In this document: in pieces, positions 35,587 through 43,748 of the stretch
Layout of the letters: each line of letters opens with the position of its first letter
Numbering within the stretch: the first letter of the stretch is position 1
NCBI GenBank assembly: GCA_016930175.1
Contig: JAFGHJ010000027.1
Coordinates: 33,464-97,463, forward strand
Reading direction: 5' to 3'
Length of the DNA stretch: 64,000 nucleotides
Origin: Caldifarciminota bacterium
Lineage (GTDB): Bacteria > Hydrothermota > UBA3072
Notes under the pieces: generated by a model
Database searches by the model: none
Told to the model about the DNA's origin: nothing
What the model saw: the letters and a program-made list of their open reading frames with translations, nothing else
Position numbers and translations under genes: made by a program

Positions 35587-35614
35587 TTGACAAAAAATCA
35601 AAAGGGGATAATTT
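35587..35614 (+). promoter_or_regulatory. Sigma-70 promoter for the leuACD operon
   Basis: TTGACA (35587-35592), 16 nt, TAATTT (35609-35614); GATAAT at 35607 is an alternative -10. The leader to leuA would be about 100 nt. Confidence 0.6.
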
Positions 35615-35654
35615 TCAAGAAAAATAAGACTTTTTGAGTCTGCTTATGGTTACC

Positions 35655-35687
35655 AACAGTGTGCTTAACTGCTGTTTTTGTTTTTTT
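35655..35687 (+). terminator. Attenuator-like hairpin in the leuA leader
   Basis: AACAG (35655-35659) pairs with CTGTT (35672-35676), followed by TTTGTTTTTTT. CAGT/ACTG inside gives a competing fold. The stem is short, so termination efficiency is doubtful. A 17-codon reading frame from ATG 35646 has only one Leu codon, so classical leucine attenuation is not supported. Confidence 0.35.
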
Positions 35688-35718
35688 AATGGACCTTAAA
35701 CCTTAAAAGGAGGCAAAT

Positions 35719-37251
35719 ATGCAAGAGAAAGTTTATATATTTGACACAACTCTTAGAGACGGCGAACAAGCTCCGGGATTCAGTATGAATGTGGATGAGA
35801 AGGTTAAATTAGCCTTACATCTACAGCGATTGAATGTCGATTGCATAGAAGCCGGATTTGCCATTACCTCCGAAGGAGATTTTGAAGCCATAACAGAGGT
35901 TTCAAAAGCTTTAAAAGGTCCGGAAGTAGCAAGTCTTGCCAGAGTCAGAGAAAAAGACATAGATCGCGCCTGGGCGGCTCTTAAATACGCCAAAAAGCCC
36001 CGTATTCACGTTTTTATAGCCACATCCGACATTCACATGAAGCATAAGCTTGAAATGGAAGAGGATGAAGTACTCGAAGCTGCGGTAAAAGGAGTGGAAT
36101 ATGCTTGTAAATACACGAATAATGTGGAATTTTCGGCTGAAGACGCAACAAGAACAAGACCTGAATTTCTGGCTAAGGTTTGCAAATCTGTTATTAAAGC
36201 CGGCGCAAAGGCTGTAAATATACCGGATACTGTTGGCTACACTACTCCCGAGGAATTTTCAAAGCTTATCACTTATTTGAAAGATGAAATAAAGAATAAA
36301 GCGATTATTAGCGTACACTGTCATAACGACCTTGGTCTTGGCGTTGCTAATTCGCTCGCGGCGGTAAAGGCTGGAGCAAGGCAGGTGGAATGCACAATCA
36401 ACGGTATCGGAGAACGCGCCGGTAATGCTTCTATGGAAGAACTTGTGATGATAATTAATACAAGAAAAGACCTATTCAACTTTAAAACGGATATAAATAC
36501 AAAACACATATATCCGACAAGCAGGGCTCTTTCTTTAATTACCGGAGTCCAGGTTCAGCCAAATAAAGCTATTGTCGGGAAAAATGCTTTTGCTCATGAG
36601 GCAGGAATTCATCAGGATGGAGTGATGAAGGAGAAAAGCACTTATGAGATAATGAAACCGGAGGATATAGGATTGCCTTCTAATGAGTTGATACTCGGTA
36701 AACATTCGGGAAGACACGCTTTAAGAAATAAACTAGAAGCTCTCGGGTATCAGTATTCTGATGAAGAGATTGATAAACTTTTCAAGAAATTTAAGGCGTT
36801 GGCCGATAAGAAAAAAGAAATTTACGACGAAGACCTTGAAATGCTTGTCGCGGCTGAACTTTTCACAATGGAAGAAAAATATAAATTGCTTTCTGCTAAT
36901 TTTTCCGGCGGCACGGATGTCCTTCCTTCCGCTACAATCGAGATAGAAGTCGACGGAAAAGGTTTTAAAGAAGAAGGTTCTGGTGACGGACCAGTCGATG
37001 CCATATACGATGCGATAAGAAAGGTTGTACCGGATAAAGTTAGGATTGACCGTTTTAGCATCAGCGCCATAACAGGCGGTTCGGATGCCCAGGGAGAGGT
37101 TACGGTTTTTATTGAAGAAGATGGTATTGGCTCTGTAGGGAGAGCTGCTAAGACAGATATCGTTATTGCAAGCGCAGAAGCTCTTGTAAACGCTTTGAAC
37201 CGTCTTGTTTTAAAGAAAAAAATGAAAGAAAAAAAGGAATACGGAGTTTAA
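35719..37251 (+). CDS. leuA: 2-isopropylmalate synthase
   Basis: 510 residues. First committed step of leucine synthesis: acetyl-CoA plus 2-oxoisovalerate. The catalytic TIM barrel has DTTLRDGEQAPG (9-20) and the metal motif HCHND (200-204) in VHCHNDLGLGVANS; IHQDGVMKEKSTYEI and HSGRHALR follow. The C-terminal regulatory domain (about 395-505, with ATIEIEVDGKGFKEEG and SGDGPVDAIYDAI) would bind leucine for feedback inhibition. AGGAGG precedes the ATG. The stop overlaps leuC by 1 nt. Confidence 0.97.
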   Translation: MQEKVYIFDTTLRDGEQAPGFSMNVDEKVKLALHLQRLNVDCIEAGFAITSEGDFEAITEVSKALKGPEVASLARVREKDIDRAWAALKYAKKPRIHVFIATSDIHMKHKLEMEEDEVLEAAVKGVEYACKYTNNVEFSAEDATRTRPEFLAKVCKSVIKAGAKAVNIPDTVGYTTPEEFSKLITYLKDEIKNKAIISVHCHNDLGLGVANSLAAVKAGARQVECTINGIGERAGNASMEELVMIINTRKDLFNFKTDINTKHIYPTSRALSLITGVQVQPNKAIVGKNAFAHEAGIHQDGVMKEKSTYEIMKPEDIGLPSNELILGKHSGRHALRNKLEALGYQYSDEEIDKLFKKFKALADKKKEIYDEDLEMLVAAELFTMEEKYKLLSANFSGGTDVLPSATIEIEVDGKGFKEEGSGDGPVDAIYDAIRKVVPDKVRIDRFSISAITGGSDAQGEVTVFIEEDGIGSVGRAAKTDIVIASAEALVNALNRLVLKKKMKEKKEYGV

Positions 37252-38516
37252 TGATTATGGCACATACGATAACGGAAAAGATACTTGCCGCGCATTCGGG
37301 GAAAAAAGAGGTTAATCCTGGTGAACATATCGTTGCAGATGTCGATTTTATGGTCGCAAACGACATTACCGCACCTATAACGATTAATATAATCGAAGAT
37401 ATAAAAAATGCACAAATAAAGAACGAACAGATTGCTCTGGTACCTGACCATTTTACTCCCAATAAGGATATAAAATCTGCACAGAACGTGAAATTACTCA
37501 GGGAATTTTCAAAGAAACACGGTGTTAAATACTTCTTTGAAACCGGAAGGTGTGGGGTAGAGCACTGTATGCTTCCTGAAATGGGCCTTGTCGGACCCGG
37601 CGATCTTGTAATAGGAGCAGATAGCCATACCTGTACCTACGGAGCTCTTGGATGTTTTTCAAGCGGTGTCGGAAGCACCGACCTTGCCGGAGCTCTCCTG
37701 ACAGGCAAAATATGGCTTAGAGTACCGGAAACAATAAAACTTGAGTACTCGGGCGAATTAAAAGAATGGGTTTACGGCAAGGATTTGATTCTCATGACCT
37801 TAAAGGAGCTTGGGAATGTTTCGGCTATATATAAATCTCTTGAATTTACAGGAAGTACGATATCCAAATTAAGCATGTATCAGCGGTTGACAATGAGTAA
37901 TATGGCTGTAGAAGCAGGAGCTAAAAACGGAATATTTTCGCCGGATAAAATTACCGAAGAATATGTTAAGGATAGGGTAAAAAGAAATTATAAAATGTAT
38001 CAGAGTGATCCGGATGCAAAATATTCTAAAGTTCGCAAATTCGATGTTTCAAATCTTGACCCCCAGGTGTCATTACCGCATCTTCCTTCTAATGCCGAAA
38101 GCGTAAAAAAAATAGGAAGAATAGAGATAGACCAGGCGTTTATCGGTTCCTGTACTAATGGCTGGTACGATGACCTGGAAATTGCCGCCAAGGTATTAAA
38201 AGGAAAAAAAGTGCATCCCAGTACAAGGTTGATAATTGCTCCTCCGACGCCTGAGATTTATATGAAGGCTCTTAGGAATGGAATCTTAGAGATTTTTGGT
38301 GAAGCGGAAGCGGTGATTGGACCTCCGACATGCGGTCCGTGTTTGGGCGGACATATGGGGATTCTTGCCGCGGGAGAGAGAGCCATAGCAACAACAAATC
38401 GTAATTTTGTCGGAAGAATGGGGCATTATGATAGCGAAGTCTACCTTTCCAATCCAGCGGTAGCGGCAGCTTCTGCCATAGCTGGTAGAATTGTTCATCC
38501 TGAGGAGGTGTTGTAA
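37251..38516 (+). CDS. leuC: 3-isopropylmalate dehydratase large subunit
   Basis: 421 residues, the two-subunit archaeal/thermophile-type LeuC (aconitase family). It has DHFTPNKDIKSA, GADSHTCTYGALG, GVGSTDLAGAL, and the [4Fe-4S] ligands in GSCTNGWYDDLEIAA and GPPTCGPCLGG. With LeuD it isomerises 2- to 3-isopropylmalate; with cimA present it should also process citramalate for isoleucine. ATG 37251 overlaps the leuA stop; ATG 37257 (two codons later) is equally possible. Confidence 0.96.
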   Translation: MIMAHTITEKILAAHSGKKEVNPGEHIVADVDFMVANDITAPITINIIEDIKNAQIKNEQIALVPDHFTPNKDIKSAQNVKLLREFSKKHGVKYFFETGRCGVEHCMLPEMGLVGPGDLVIGADSHTCTYGALGCFSSGVGSTDLAGALLTGKIWLRVPETIKLEYSGELKEWVYGKDLILMTLKELGNVSAIYKSLEFTGSTISKLSMYQRLTMSNMAVEAGAKNGIFSPDKITEEYVKDRVKRNYKMYQSDPDAKYSKVRKFDVSNLDPQVSLPHLPSNAESVKKIGRIEIDQAFIGSCTNGWYDDLEIAAKVLKGKKVHPSTRLIIAPPTPEIYMKALRNGILEIFGEAEAVIGPPTCGPCLGGHMGILAAGERAIATTNRNFVGRMGHYDSEVYLSNPAVAAASAIAGRIVHPEEVL

Positions 38517-39043
38517 TGGATATAATACATGGTAAAGTTTGGAAATTCGGTGATAACGTAGATACTGATCTTATAATTCCTGCGCGTTATCTTAATATGA
38601 CTGACCCGGAGGAATTGGCGGCGCACCTCTTCGAACCTATTAAAGGTGAGAATTTTAATGAGATAGTGGGTGAAAGCGATATTGTAATTGGGGGAGATAA
38701 CTTCGGATGCGGTTCATCGAGAGAGCACGCGCCTATCGCTTTAAAAGCAAGCGGAGTTGCCTGTGTTGTAGCTAAAACATTTGCCAGGATTTTCTACCGG
38801 AATTCTTTCAATATTGGTCTTCCTCTGATAATACAGCCTGAAGCTGCAGAAGACATCCAGGATGGAGAAATTCTAAATATAAACCTTGGAGAAGGTAAGA
38901 TAAAAAACCAAACAACAAGTAAAGAATACTCATTCCCCGCACTTGAAGGTATGATGATTAAGCTACTAGAAAATAAAGGCTTAATATCGTATATTTTAAA
39001 TGAGGGATACGATAGTAGCGAGAAGAGAGAAAGTAGCGGTTAG
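38516..39043 (+). CDS. leuD: 3-isopropylmalate dehydratase small subunit
   Basis: 175 residues. It has KFGDNVDTDLIIPARYL, GGDNFGCGSSREHAPIALK and AKTFARIFYRNSFNIGLPL, all typical of the swivel-domain small subunit. GAGGAGGTG lies just before the ATG, which overlaps the leuC stop by 1 nt. The last residues (DSSEKRESSG) are a non-conserved tail. A strong hairpin follows. Confidence 0.96.
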   Translation: MDIIHGKVWKFGDNVDTDLIIPARYLNMTDPEELAAHLFEPIKGENFNEIVGESDIVIGGDNFGCGSSREHAPIALKASGVACVVAKTFARIFYRNSFNIGLPLIIQPEAAEDIQDGEILNINLGEGKIKNQTTSKEYSFPALEGMMIKLLENKGLISYILNEGYDSSEKRESSG

Positions 39044-39050
39044 AGGAATA

Positions 39051-39072
39051 ACAGAGGGTTGAAACCCTCTGT
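39051..39072. terminator. Bidirectional hairpin terminator between leuD and DUF2784
   Basis: ACAGAGGGTT (39051-39060) and AACCCTCTGT (39063-39072) are perfect inverted repeats of 10 bp (8 bp with a practical loop). It lies 8 nt after leuD and 3 nt after the end of the opposing gene. T-rich sequence follows on the plus strand. Confidence 0.75.
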
Positions 39073-39074
39073 GG

Positions 39075-39485
39075 TTAATGATTTTTCTTAAGTAGTTTTT
39101 TTATCTTTTTTGGGGGTCTGATAATATAAACGACCAGTATAAATATTGCGATAAGTACAGTGCCTAGACGTAGCAGAGTTTGATTTACATCGGGATATAC
39201 TAAATTTTCGATATAGTGAACAATAAATGAGCCCGGATAAGTGCTGTCCGGGCTATATTTTGCTCTTGATAGATTCTCGAGTATAGTTAAAGGGCAGAAT
39301 CTTTGCAGGAGCGTTAGTAAGCCAACAAAAAGAATACCTGAAAGATGAAGAGTTCTAAATAGCCACCAATCAAAGAATTTTTTCCAGAAAAATCCGTATA
39401 TAGTAAAAGAGAATCCCAGAAGCATAAAAATTATCCAGAAGAAATGTAAAACTACAATCATATCCGCTATTATTTTATAAAGCAT
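39075..39485 (-). CDS. DUF2784 membrane protein
   Basis: 136 residues with four hydrophobic helices. Family marks are ADMIVVLHFFWIIFML, FRTLHLSGI and RFCPLTILENLSRAKY, then a TYPGSFIVHYIENLVYPD loop. Function is unknown. It converges with leuD at a shared terminator. A weak promoter may lie in 39486-39560, but none is clear. Confidence 0.85.
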   Translation of the reverse strand: MLYKIIADMIVVLHFFWIIFMLLGFSFTIYGFFWKKFFDWWLFRTLHLSGILFVGLLTLLQRFCPLTILENLSRAKYSPDSTYPGSFIVHYIENLVYPDVNQTLLRLGTVLIAIFILVVYIIRPPKKIKKLLKKNH

Positions 39486-39563
39486 ATTGTCTTTATAAAT
39501 TAATGCTTAATTTTGAAATAACAATACATGAGATTCGACAATGGTAATAGATAAAAAAATCCC

Positions 39564-39591
39564 TTGACGATAGGGCTAAAATGGTTATCAT
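39564..39591 (+). promoter_or_regulatory. Sigma-70 promoter for the PorV/DUF5683-like gene
   Basis: TTGACG (39564-39569), 16 nt, TATCAT (39586-39591); 27 nt before the GTG start. Confidence 0.65.
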
Positions 39592-39618
39592 TATATTCAA
39601 ATATTCAAGGAGGTAAAA

Positions 39619-40953
39619 GTGGTATTTTTGATTTTTCTTTTTAGTTTAATGGAAGATGCCGGTGCGATTTTTTTATTAATTTCTCCCGGTCCGGCACAGG
39701 TTGGTATGGGGAAGGGGGGTGTCGCGTATTACGATAATATCGCAAGTGTTTATTATAATCCTGCAAGCATCAATCTTACAAATCCCGGCGTATTTGTACA
39801 GAATACACCCATAAAATCTCCATGGAATGTTTGTTTTACAGAATTCGGAAATAATATTATAAACAAAGTTGCAAGCAAGTATTATCCTTCAGACAACGTT
39901 CCCTACTCTCCAAACTGGTTGCCGGGACTTTATCCAGGCATGAGATATATTTACGGAGGAATTAAATTTCCGGAATTAAATGAATTTAATTTTGGTATAA
40001 ACTATACGTTCATGAATACGGGGGAGACATCTACTTCTATAGTAACGCCAAATGATACCAATACTTTAGTATATAGAACACATGATTATGCTATTTCTGC
40101 TACGCTTGGTAAATCTTTTTATGACGAGATTATATCCGCAGGTATTACTCTTAAATACATTCACAGTTTTTTGGCTCCGGAAGAAGTAATTGAGTATATA
40201 TTTGGAACTGAAATAGATGGAGGAATGGCTTCTTCTTTTACATTCGATATAGGTTTATTATTAAAAGATCCTATTAATTTTTTAACCTTTGGGACATCTT
40301 ACAGCAATATTGTAGGGTCTTTAAAATATATAGAAGGAGGTACTTCAGATCCCTTACCAGCTTTCATTAGAGCCGGAATTTCTCTTTCTCCTGTGGATTT
40401 AGTTTCCTATGCTTTAGAAAAATATTATTCTTTTCCGTATGATTTAACAGATTATTTCCAGGTTAAATACACAAGAGAAATACTTAGAGATAGAGTAGGA
40501 AACGAGCACGAGAGCTGGCATTCTTCAGGTTTTGAATTTGAGTTTTTTAATTGCGTTTATCTGCGTGAAGGACGTTTTGAAGACATCGAAGGAGGTAAAA
40601 TCGGAAAAACCCGTGGGTTTGGATTGGAATTAGGTAATATCAGATTAGATTATGCCGATGACTCAGATATCTACGATTTCTATACAAGTAATGATCAAAT
40701 TAGCCTTTCGATCGATATTATGGAAGGAGATAATAAATATTATGTCTATCCATTGTCACTAATGTTTCCGGGAGCCGGGCACATGTACAAGGGAGACCAG
40801 ATGAAAGGCTTTATATACGGAGGCGGCGCGACTCTTATTTCTATGTTGGATCCAATGGGGAATGATAACAGAAAAGACATTTATAACTACTCTTTTTATG
40901 CTATTTACATAGCATCGATAGTCGACTTAATAATATCAAATTTAATGGAATGA
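39619..40953 (+). CDS. PorV-like barrel protein with C-terminal DUF5683-like segment
   Basis: 444 residues starting GTG, fixed by AAGGAGG (39608-39614). After a hydrophobic export signal comes the UPF0164/PorV opening PAQVGMGKGGVAYYDNIASV and YYNPASINL, then about 300 residues of barrel-like strands. The last 75 residues change character: LMFPGAGHMYKGDQMKGFIYGGGATL resembles the SxxxPGxGQxYxGxxxKG motif of DUF5683-type membrane segments, followed by hydrophobic stretches. That makes it a barrel plus a membrane-hairpin fusion. Function is unknown. Confidence 0.7.
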   Translation: MVFLIFLFSLMEDAGAIFLLISPGPAQVGMGKGGVAYYDNIASVYYNPASINLTNPGVFVQNTPIKSPWNVCFTEFGNNIINKVASKYYPSDNVPYSPNWLPGLYPGMRYIYGGIKFPELNEFNFGINYTFMNTGETSTSIVTPNDTNTLVYRTHDYAISATLGKSFYDEIISAGITLKYIHSFLAPEEVIEYIFGTEIDGGMASSFTFDIGLLLKDPINFLTFGTSYSNIVGSLKYIEGGTSDPLPAFIRAGISLSPVDLVSYALEKYYSFPYDLTDYFQVKYTREILRDRVGNEHESWHSSGFEFEFFNCVYLREGRFEDIEGGKIGKTRGFGLELGNIRLDYADDSDIYDFYTSNDQISLSIDIMEGDNKYYVYPLSLMFPGAGHMYKGDQMKGFIYGGGATLISMLDPMGNDNRKDIYNYSFYAIYIASIVDLIISNLME

Positions 40954-40959
40954 TTTTTC

Positions 40960-41099
40960 AGTTAGTATATTAGAGTGTTGGAAGGTTGGAAAATTAAAAG
41001 AAGAAACAAAAAAATGGGGGGGGTTGGGTTTCGTGTTTTTCGTTTGTTTTGTGGTTAAATAATTTTTTTCTCTGTGTTCTCCGTGTGCTTTGTGTGAGG
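40960..41099. repeat. Dispersed intergenic repeat cluster
   Basis: AGTATATTAGAGTGTTGGAAGG, split by AAAATTAAAAGAAG, then TTCTCTGTGTTCTCCGTGTG and CTTTGTGTGAGG (reverse of the CACACAAAGAACACGGAGAA unit at 32650), with a GGGGGGGTTGGGTT run between. Confidence 0.75.
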
Positions 41100-41651
41100 T
41101 TATTTTTCCTCATCCAAAATTACCGCTACATAAGGTAATTCGCGGAAAAGATTATCGTAATCCATACCGTATCCAACTACAAATTTATCGGGAATTTCAA
41201 AACCCACATAATCAGCCTTAAATTCGTTTACTCTCCTTTCCGGTTTATCGAGAAAGACACAGGTTTTTATGTAAGCCGGATTTTTCTTTTGAAAGTACTC
41301 TTTTGCAAATGCCAGAGTTCTTCCTGTATCGAGTATATCATCTACGATTAAAACCCACTTATTTTCGATATCGGTTGTAATATCTCTTAACATTTTCAAT
41401 TTTCCGGAAGATATTTTGCCTGAACCATAAGATTCAACAGTAATAAAGTCCAAGGAAGGATGTATGTTATGAACATAAAATAGCCGTAACAGATCGGATA
41501 AAAACACAAAACTTCCTTTCAAAATGCCTATTACAAAGATTTCCTTGCCTTTGCTGTCTTCAGCGATTTTTTTTACCATTTCCTTCACTCTGGTTGCTAT
41601 ATCAATTTCGTTTATAAGGGTTTCGAATTTCATTCCTTTTATTGTTTTCAT
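41100..41651 (-). CDS. hpt: Hypoxanthine phosphoribosyltransferase
   Basis: 183 residues; salvages hypoxanthine/guanine with PRPP. It has VIGILKGSFVFLSDLLR, LDFITVESYGSGKISSGKLK and the PRPP loop VLIVDDILDTGRTL, then KPERRVNEFKADYVGFEIP and VGYGMDYDNLFRELPYVAV. The open frame runs 31 codons further upstream, but that part is not conserved and overlaps the promoter. ATG 41651 is chosen because a promoter ends 10 nt upstream, giving a leader of about 4 nt. ATG 41633 is an alternative. Confidence 0.93.
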   Translation of the reverse strand: MKTIKGMKFETLINEIDIATRVKEMVKKIAEDSKGKEIFVIGILKGSFVFLSDLLRLFYVHNIHPSLDFITVESYGSGKISSGKLKMLRDITTDIENKWVLIVDDILDTGRTLAFAKEYFQKKNPAYIKTCVFLDKPERRVNEFKADYVGFEIPDKFVVGYGMDYDNLFRELPYVAVILDEEK

Positions 41652-41661
41652 AATTGTTATA

Positions 41662-41689
41662 ATTGTAGGAATTCGAAAATAAATGTCAA
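41662..41689 (-). promoter_or_regulatory. Sigma-70 promoter for hpt, near-leaderless
   Basis: Minus-strand TTGACA (41689-41684), 16 nt, TACAAT (41667-41662). It rules out the long upstream reading frame as the true start of hpt. Confidence 0.75.
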
Positions 41690-41704
41690 GAGCGTTAAAA
41701 CAAA

Positions 41705-41824
41705 GATAGCCACAAAGGCTCAAAGACTCAAAGCCGCACCGCAACCTATTTATTTTTTTAATAATACTACAAAAAGATTAAAGAATCATTTTCTCTTCGT
41801 GCCTTGGTGTCTTAGTGGCTATTA
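41705..41824. repeat. Dispersed intergenic repeat cluster
   Basis: GCCACAAAGGCTCAAAGACT at the left and TTCGTGCCTTGGTGTCTTAG, TGGCT at the right. The right unit runs to within a few bases of the msrA stop. Confidence 0.7.
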
Positions 41825-42466
41825 TTAATCAGTCACTTTCTTCCATACCTTCTTTAAAAAAGATTCTCTTCCTGAGCCTATCTTGTACGCTTTATACCTT
41901 AAAGGACAAGTTTTATAGTAATCCTGATGATAGTCTTCAGCCGGATAGAATTCCGTTGCTTCTCTTATTTCAGTCACGATAGGTTTATCGAATTTACCTG
42001 ATTCCTCCAGGGCTTTCTTTGATTCTTCGGCTATTCTCTTCTGTTCTTCATTATGATAAAATATTGCCGTTTTATATTGTGAACCCTTATCCGCAAACTG
42101 TCCTTCCGGGTCGGTCGGGTCTATCTGCTGCCAGAATATTTCTACTAAATCTTTATATATTATTTTATTGCTGTCGAAAGTAACCTGTACGGCTTCATAA
42201 TGCCCTGTTTTGCCTGTACATACTTCTGCATAAGTCGGATTTTTTGTTTTTCCTCCCGTATAACCCGAAACAGCCTCTTTTACGCCTTCGGTTTCGTCAA
42301 AAGCCGATTCTATACACCAGAAACAACCACCTGCGAAAGTGGCTTTTTCCAAAATTTCTTTTTCCATTTTTATTTCTCCTTTTTTGCTTTCTCCATTTGC
42401 TACAAACGGAAAGATAAAGGCAATTAATATTAAAATACCAAGAAGATTTTTTCTGTTTAAAAACAT
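41825..42466 (-). CDS. msrA: Peptide methionine (S)-S-oxide reductase with export signal
   Basis: 213 residues. MsrA repairs oxidised methionine. The catalytic Cys is in FAGGCFWCIESAF, followed by GVKEAVSGYTGG, NPTYAEVCTGKTGHYEAVQV, FWQQIDPTDPEGQF, GSQYKTAIFYH and AEDYHQDY. An N-terminal hydrophobic stretch (about 7-24) ending in ANGES looks like a Sec signal, so the enzyme is probably periplasmic. AAGGAG precedes the ATG at 7 nt. Confidence 0.94.
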   Translation of the reverse strand: MFLNRKNLLGILILIAFIFPFVANGESKKGEIKMEKEILEKATFAGGCFWCIESAFDETEGVKEAVSGYTGGKTKNPTYAEVCTGKTGHYEAVQVTFDSNKIIYKDLVEIFWQQIDPTDPEGQFADKGSQYKTAIFYHNEEQKRIAEESKKALEESGKFDKPIVTEIREATEFYPAEDYHQDYYKTCPLRYKAYKIGSGRESFLKKVWKKVTD

Positions 42467-42520
42467 TGCAACTCCTTTTTTATAACAGACTTTTTTTTTA
42501 AATGAGAAGTTCCAATAAAA

Positions 42521-42550
42521 AAGCCCCTGCTGATTTTCCAGTAGGGGCTT
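42521..42550 (-). terminator. Rho-independent terminator of fba
   Basis: A 12-bp stem (42521-42532 with 42539-42550, one G-T wobble) around a 6-nt loop, containing AGCCCCT/AGGGGCT. On the minus strand it is followed by a T6 run, 28 nt after the fba stop. Confidence 0.88.
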
Positions 42551-42577
42551 AATGAGTAGAGTGATATATGGCCTAAA

Positions 42578-43585
42578 TTAAGTTTTGCCTGCAGAATTTA
42601 AGACGTTTTCGTTCTTATGCTTATACATATTGATTAAAGCTTCGCGTGCAGGTCCGAGATATTTTCTCGGGTCGAAATCCTCCGGATGTTCAACCAGGTG
42701 TTTCCTTACAGCCGCAGTCATCCAGAGTCTGCCGTCAGAATCGATATTTACTTTGCAGACGTTATACTTTACTGCTTTTTGGAGCTGTTCTTCCGGAATA
42801 CCGATAGAATCTTTTAGTGTTCCGCCATATTCGTTGATTGTTTTTATTGCTTCACGCGGCACTGAAGAAGAACCGTGAAGAACAATCTGGAAGCCGGGTA
42901 TTCTTTTTTCGACCTCTTCTAAGATGTCAAAACGAAGTGGTGGTGGTATTAATACGCCATCTTCATTTCTTGTGCACTGTTCGGGTTTGAATTTATTAGC
43001 ACCGTGAGAAGTACCTATTGAAATCGCAAGAGAATCAACGCCTGTTCTTTTTACAAATTCTTCAACCTCTTCTGGTTTGGTGTAATGAGTTTCTTCGGAC
43101 TTTACGTGCTCTTCTATCCCTGCGAGGACTCCGAGTTCGCCTTCTACGGTAACGTCGTATGGATGTGCGTAATCAACTACCTTTTTAGTTAGTGCTACAT
43201 TTTCGTCAAAGGGTAAACTCGACGCGTCTATCATTACAGAAGAAAAACCTGATTCAATACAGGACACACAAAGTTCATATGAATCGCCGTGGTCGAGATG
43301 TAGAGCCATTGGAATTTCTTTTAAACCTTTTTCTTTAGCCATAACTTTCATCATTTCGACAGCACCCTGTCCCAGATACCTTAACAAAGTCTGATTGGCG
43401 TATTTCCTCGCGCCTTTCGATATCTGTAATATAACGGGAGACTGCGTCTCAACACAGGCAGTAATTATTGCCTGTAATTGTTCCATATTGTTAAAATTGT
43501 AAGCAGGAACCGCATATCCACCATTAAGGGCTTTGCCCATCATTTCTCGTGTATTAACAAATCCTAAATCTTTATAAGATACCAT
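42578..43585 (-). CDS. fba: Class II fructose-1,6-bisphosphate aldolase
   Basis: 335 residues, zinc-dependent class II aldolase. AVPAYNFNNMEQLQAI, the zinc site in MALHLDHGDSYELC, SVMIDASSLPFDEN, VEGELGVLAG, AISIGTSHGANKF, VLHGSSSVP and CKVNIDSDGR are all present. It cleaves fructose bisphosphate in glycolysis or runs in gluconeogenesis. AGGAGG lies 13 nt before the ATG. A strong terminator follows. Confidence 0.95.
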   Translation of the reverse strand: MVSYKDLGFVNTREMMGKALNGGYAVPAYNFNNMEQLQAIITACVETQSPVILQISKGARKYANQTLLRYLGQGAVEMMKVMAKEKGLKEIPMALHLDHGDSYELCVSCIESGFSSVMIDASSLPFDENVALTKKVVDYAHPYDVTVEGELGVLAGIEEHVKSEETHYTKPEEVEEFVKRTGVDSLAISIGTSHGANKFKPEQCTRNEDGVLIPPPLRFDILEEVEKRIPGFQIVLHGSSSVPREAIKTINEYGGTLKDSIGIPEEQLQKAVKYNVCKVNIDSDGRLWMTAAVRKHLVEHPEDFDPRKYLGPAREALINMYKHKNENVLNSAGKT

Positions 43586-43674
43586 AATAATGTTAGCCTC
43601 CTAATTTGAGATTTAATTTTTTAATAAACCAAGCCAAGTCAATATAATAAAAAAACAATCTGACGCAATGTCTC

Positions 43675-43748
43675 ATTTTAACCACAGATTTCACAAGATT
43701 AGCACAAGATTTTTTGTTTTATTTAAATCCCAAATCCTATATCTTAAG
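43675..43748. repeat. Dispersed intergenic repeat
   Basis: AACCACAGATTTCACAAGAT and a CAAATCCTATATCTTAAGTC tract, with an AAGATTTTTTGTTTTATTT segment between. It runs to the stop of the beta-helix gene. Confidence 0.65.

Larger units (their letters stand above)
35340..35718. other. 379-nt intergenic region before leuA
   Basis: Contains repeat units GCCACGGATTTACACGGATG (35344-35370) and CTCTGTGACCTCTGTGGTAA (35541-35560), a perfect GTAAGC-C-GCTTAC palindrome (35465-35477), the leuA promoter (35587-35614) and an attenuator-like hairpin with a T tract (35655-35687). An isolated TTGACA at 35442-35447 has only a weak -10. No gene is visible. Confidence 0.6.

Noticed and set aside
35340..35718. 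T-box leader before leuA (and before ilvB)
   Set aside because: No AGGGTGGNACCGCG-type antiterminator motif is present in either leader.
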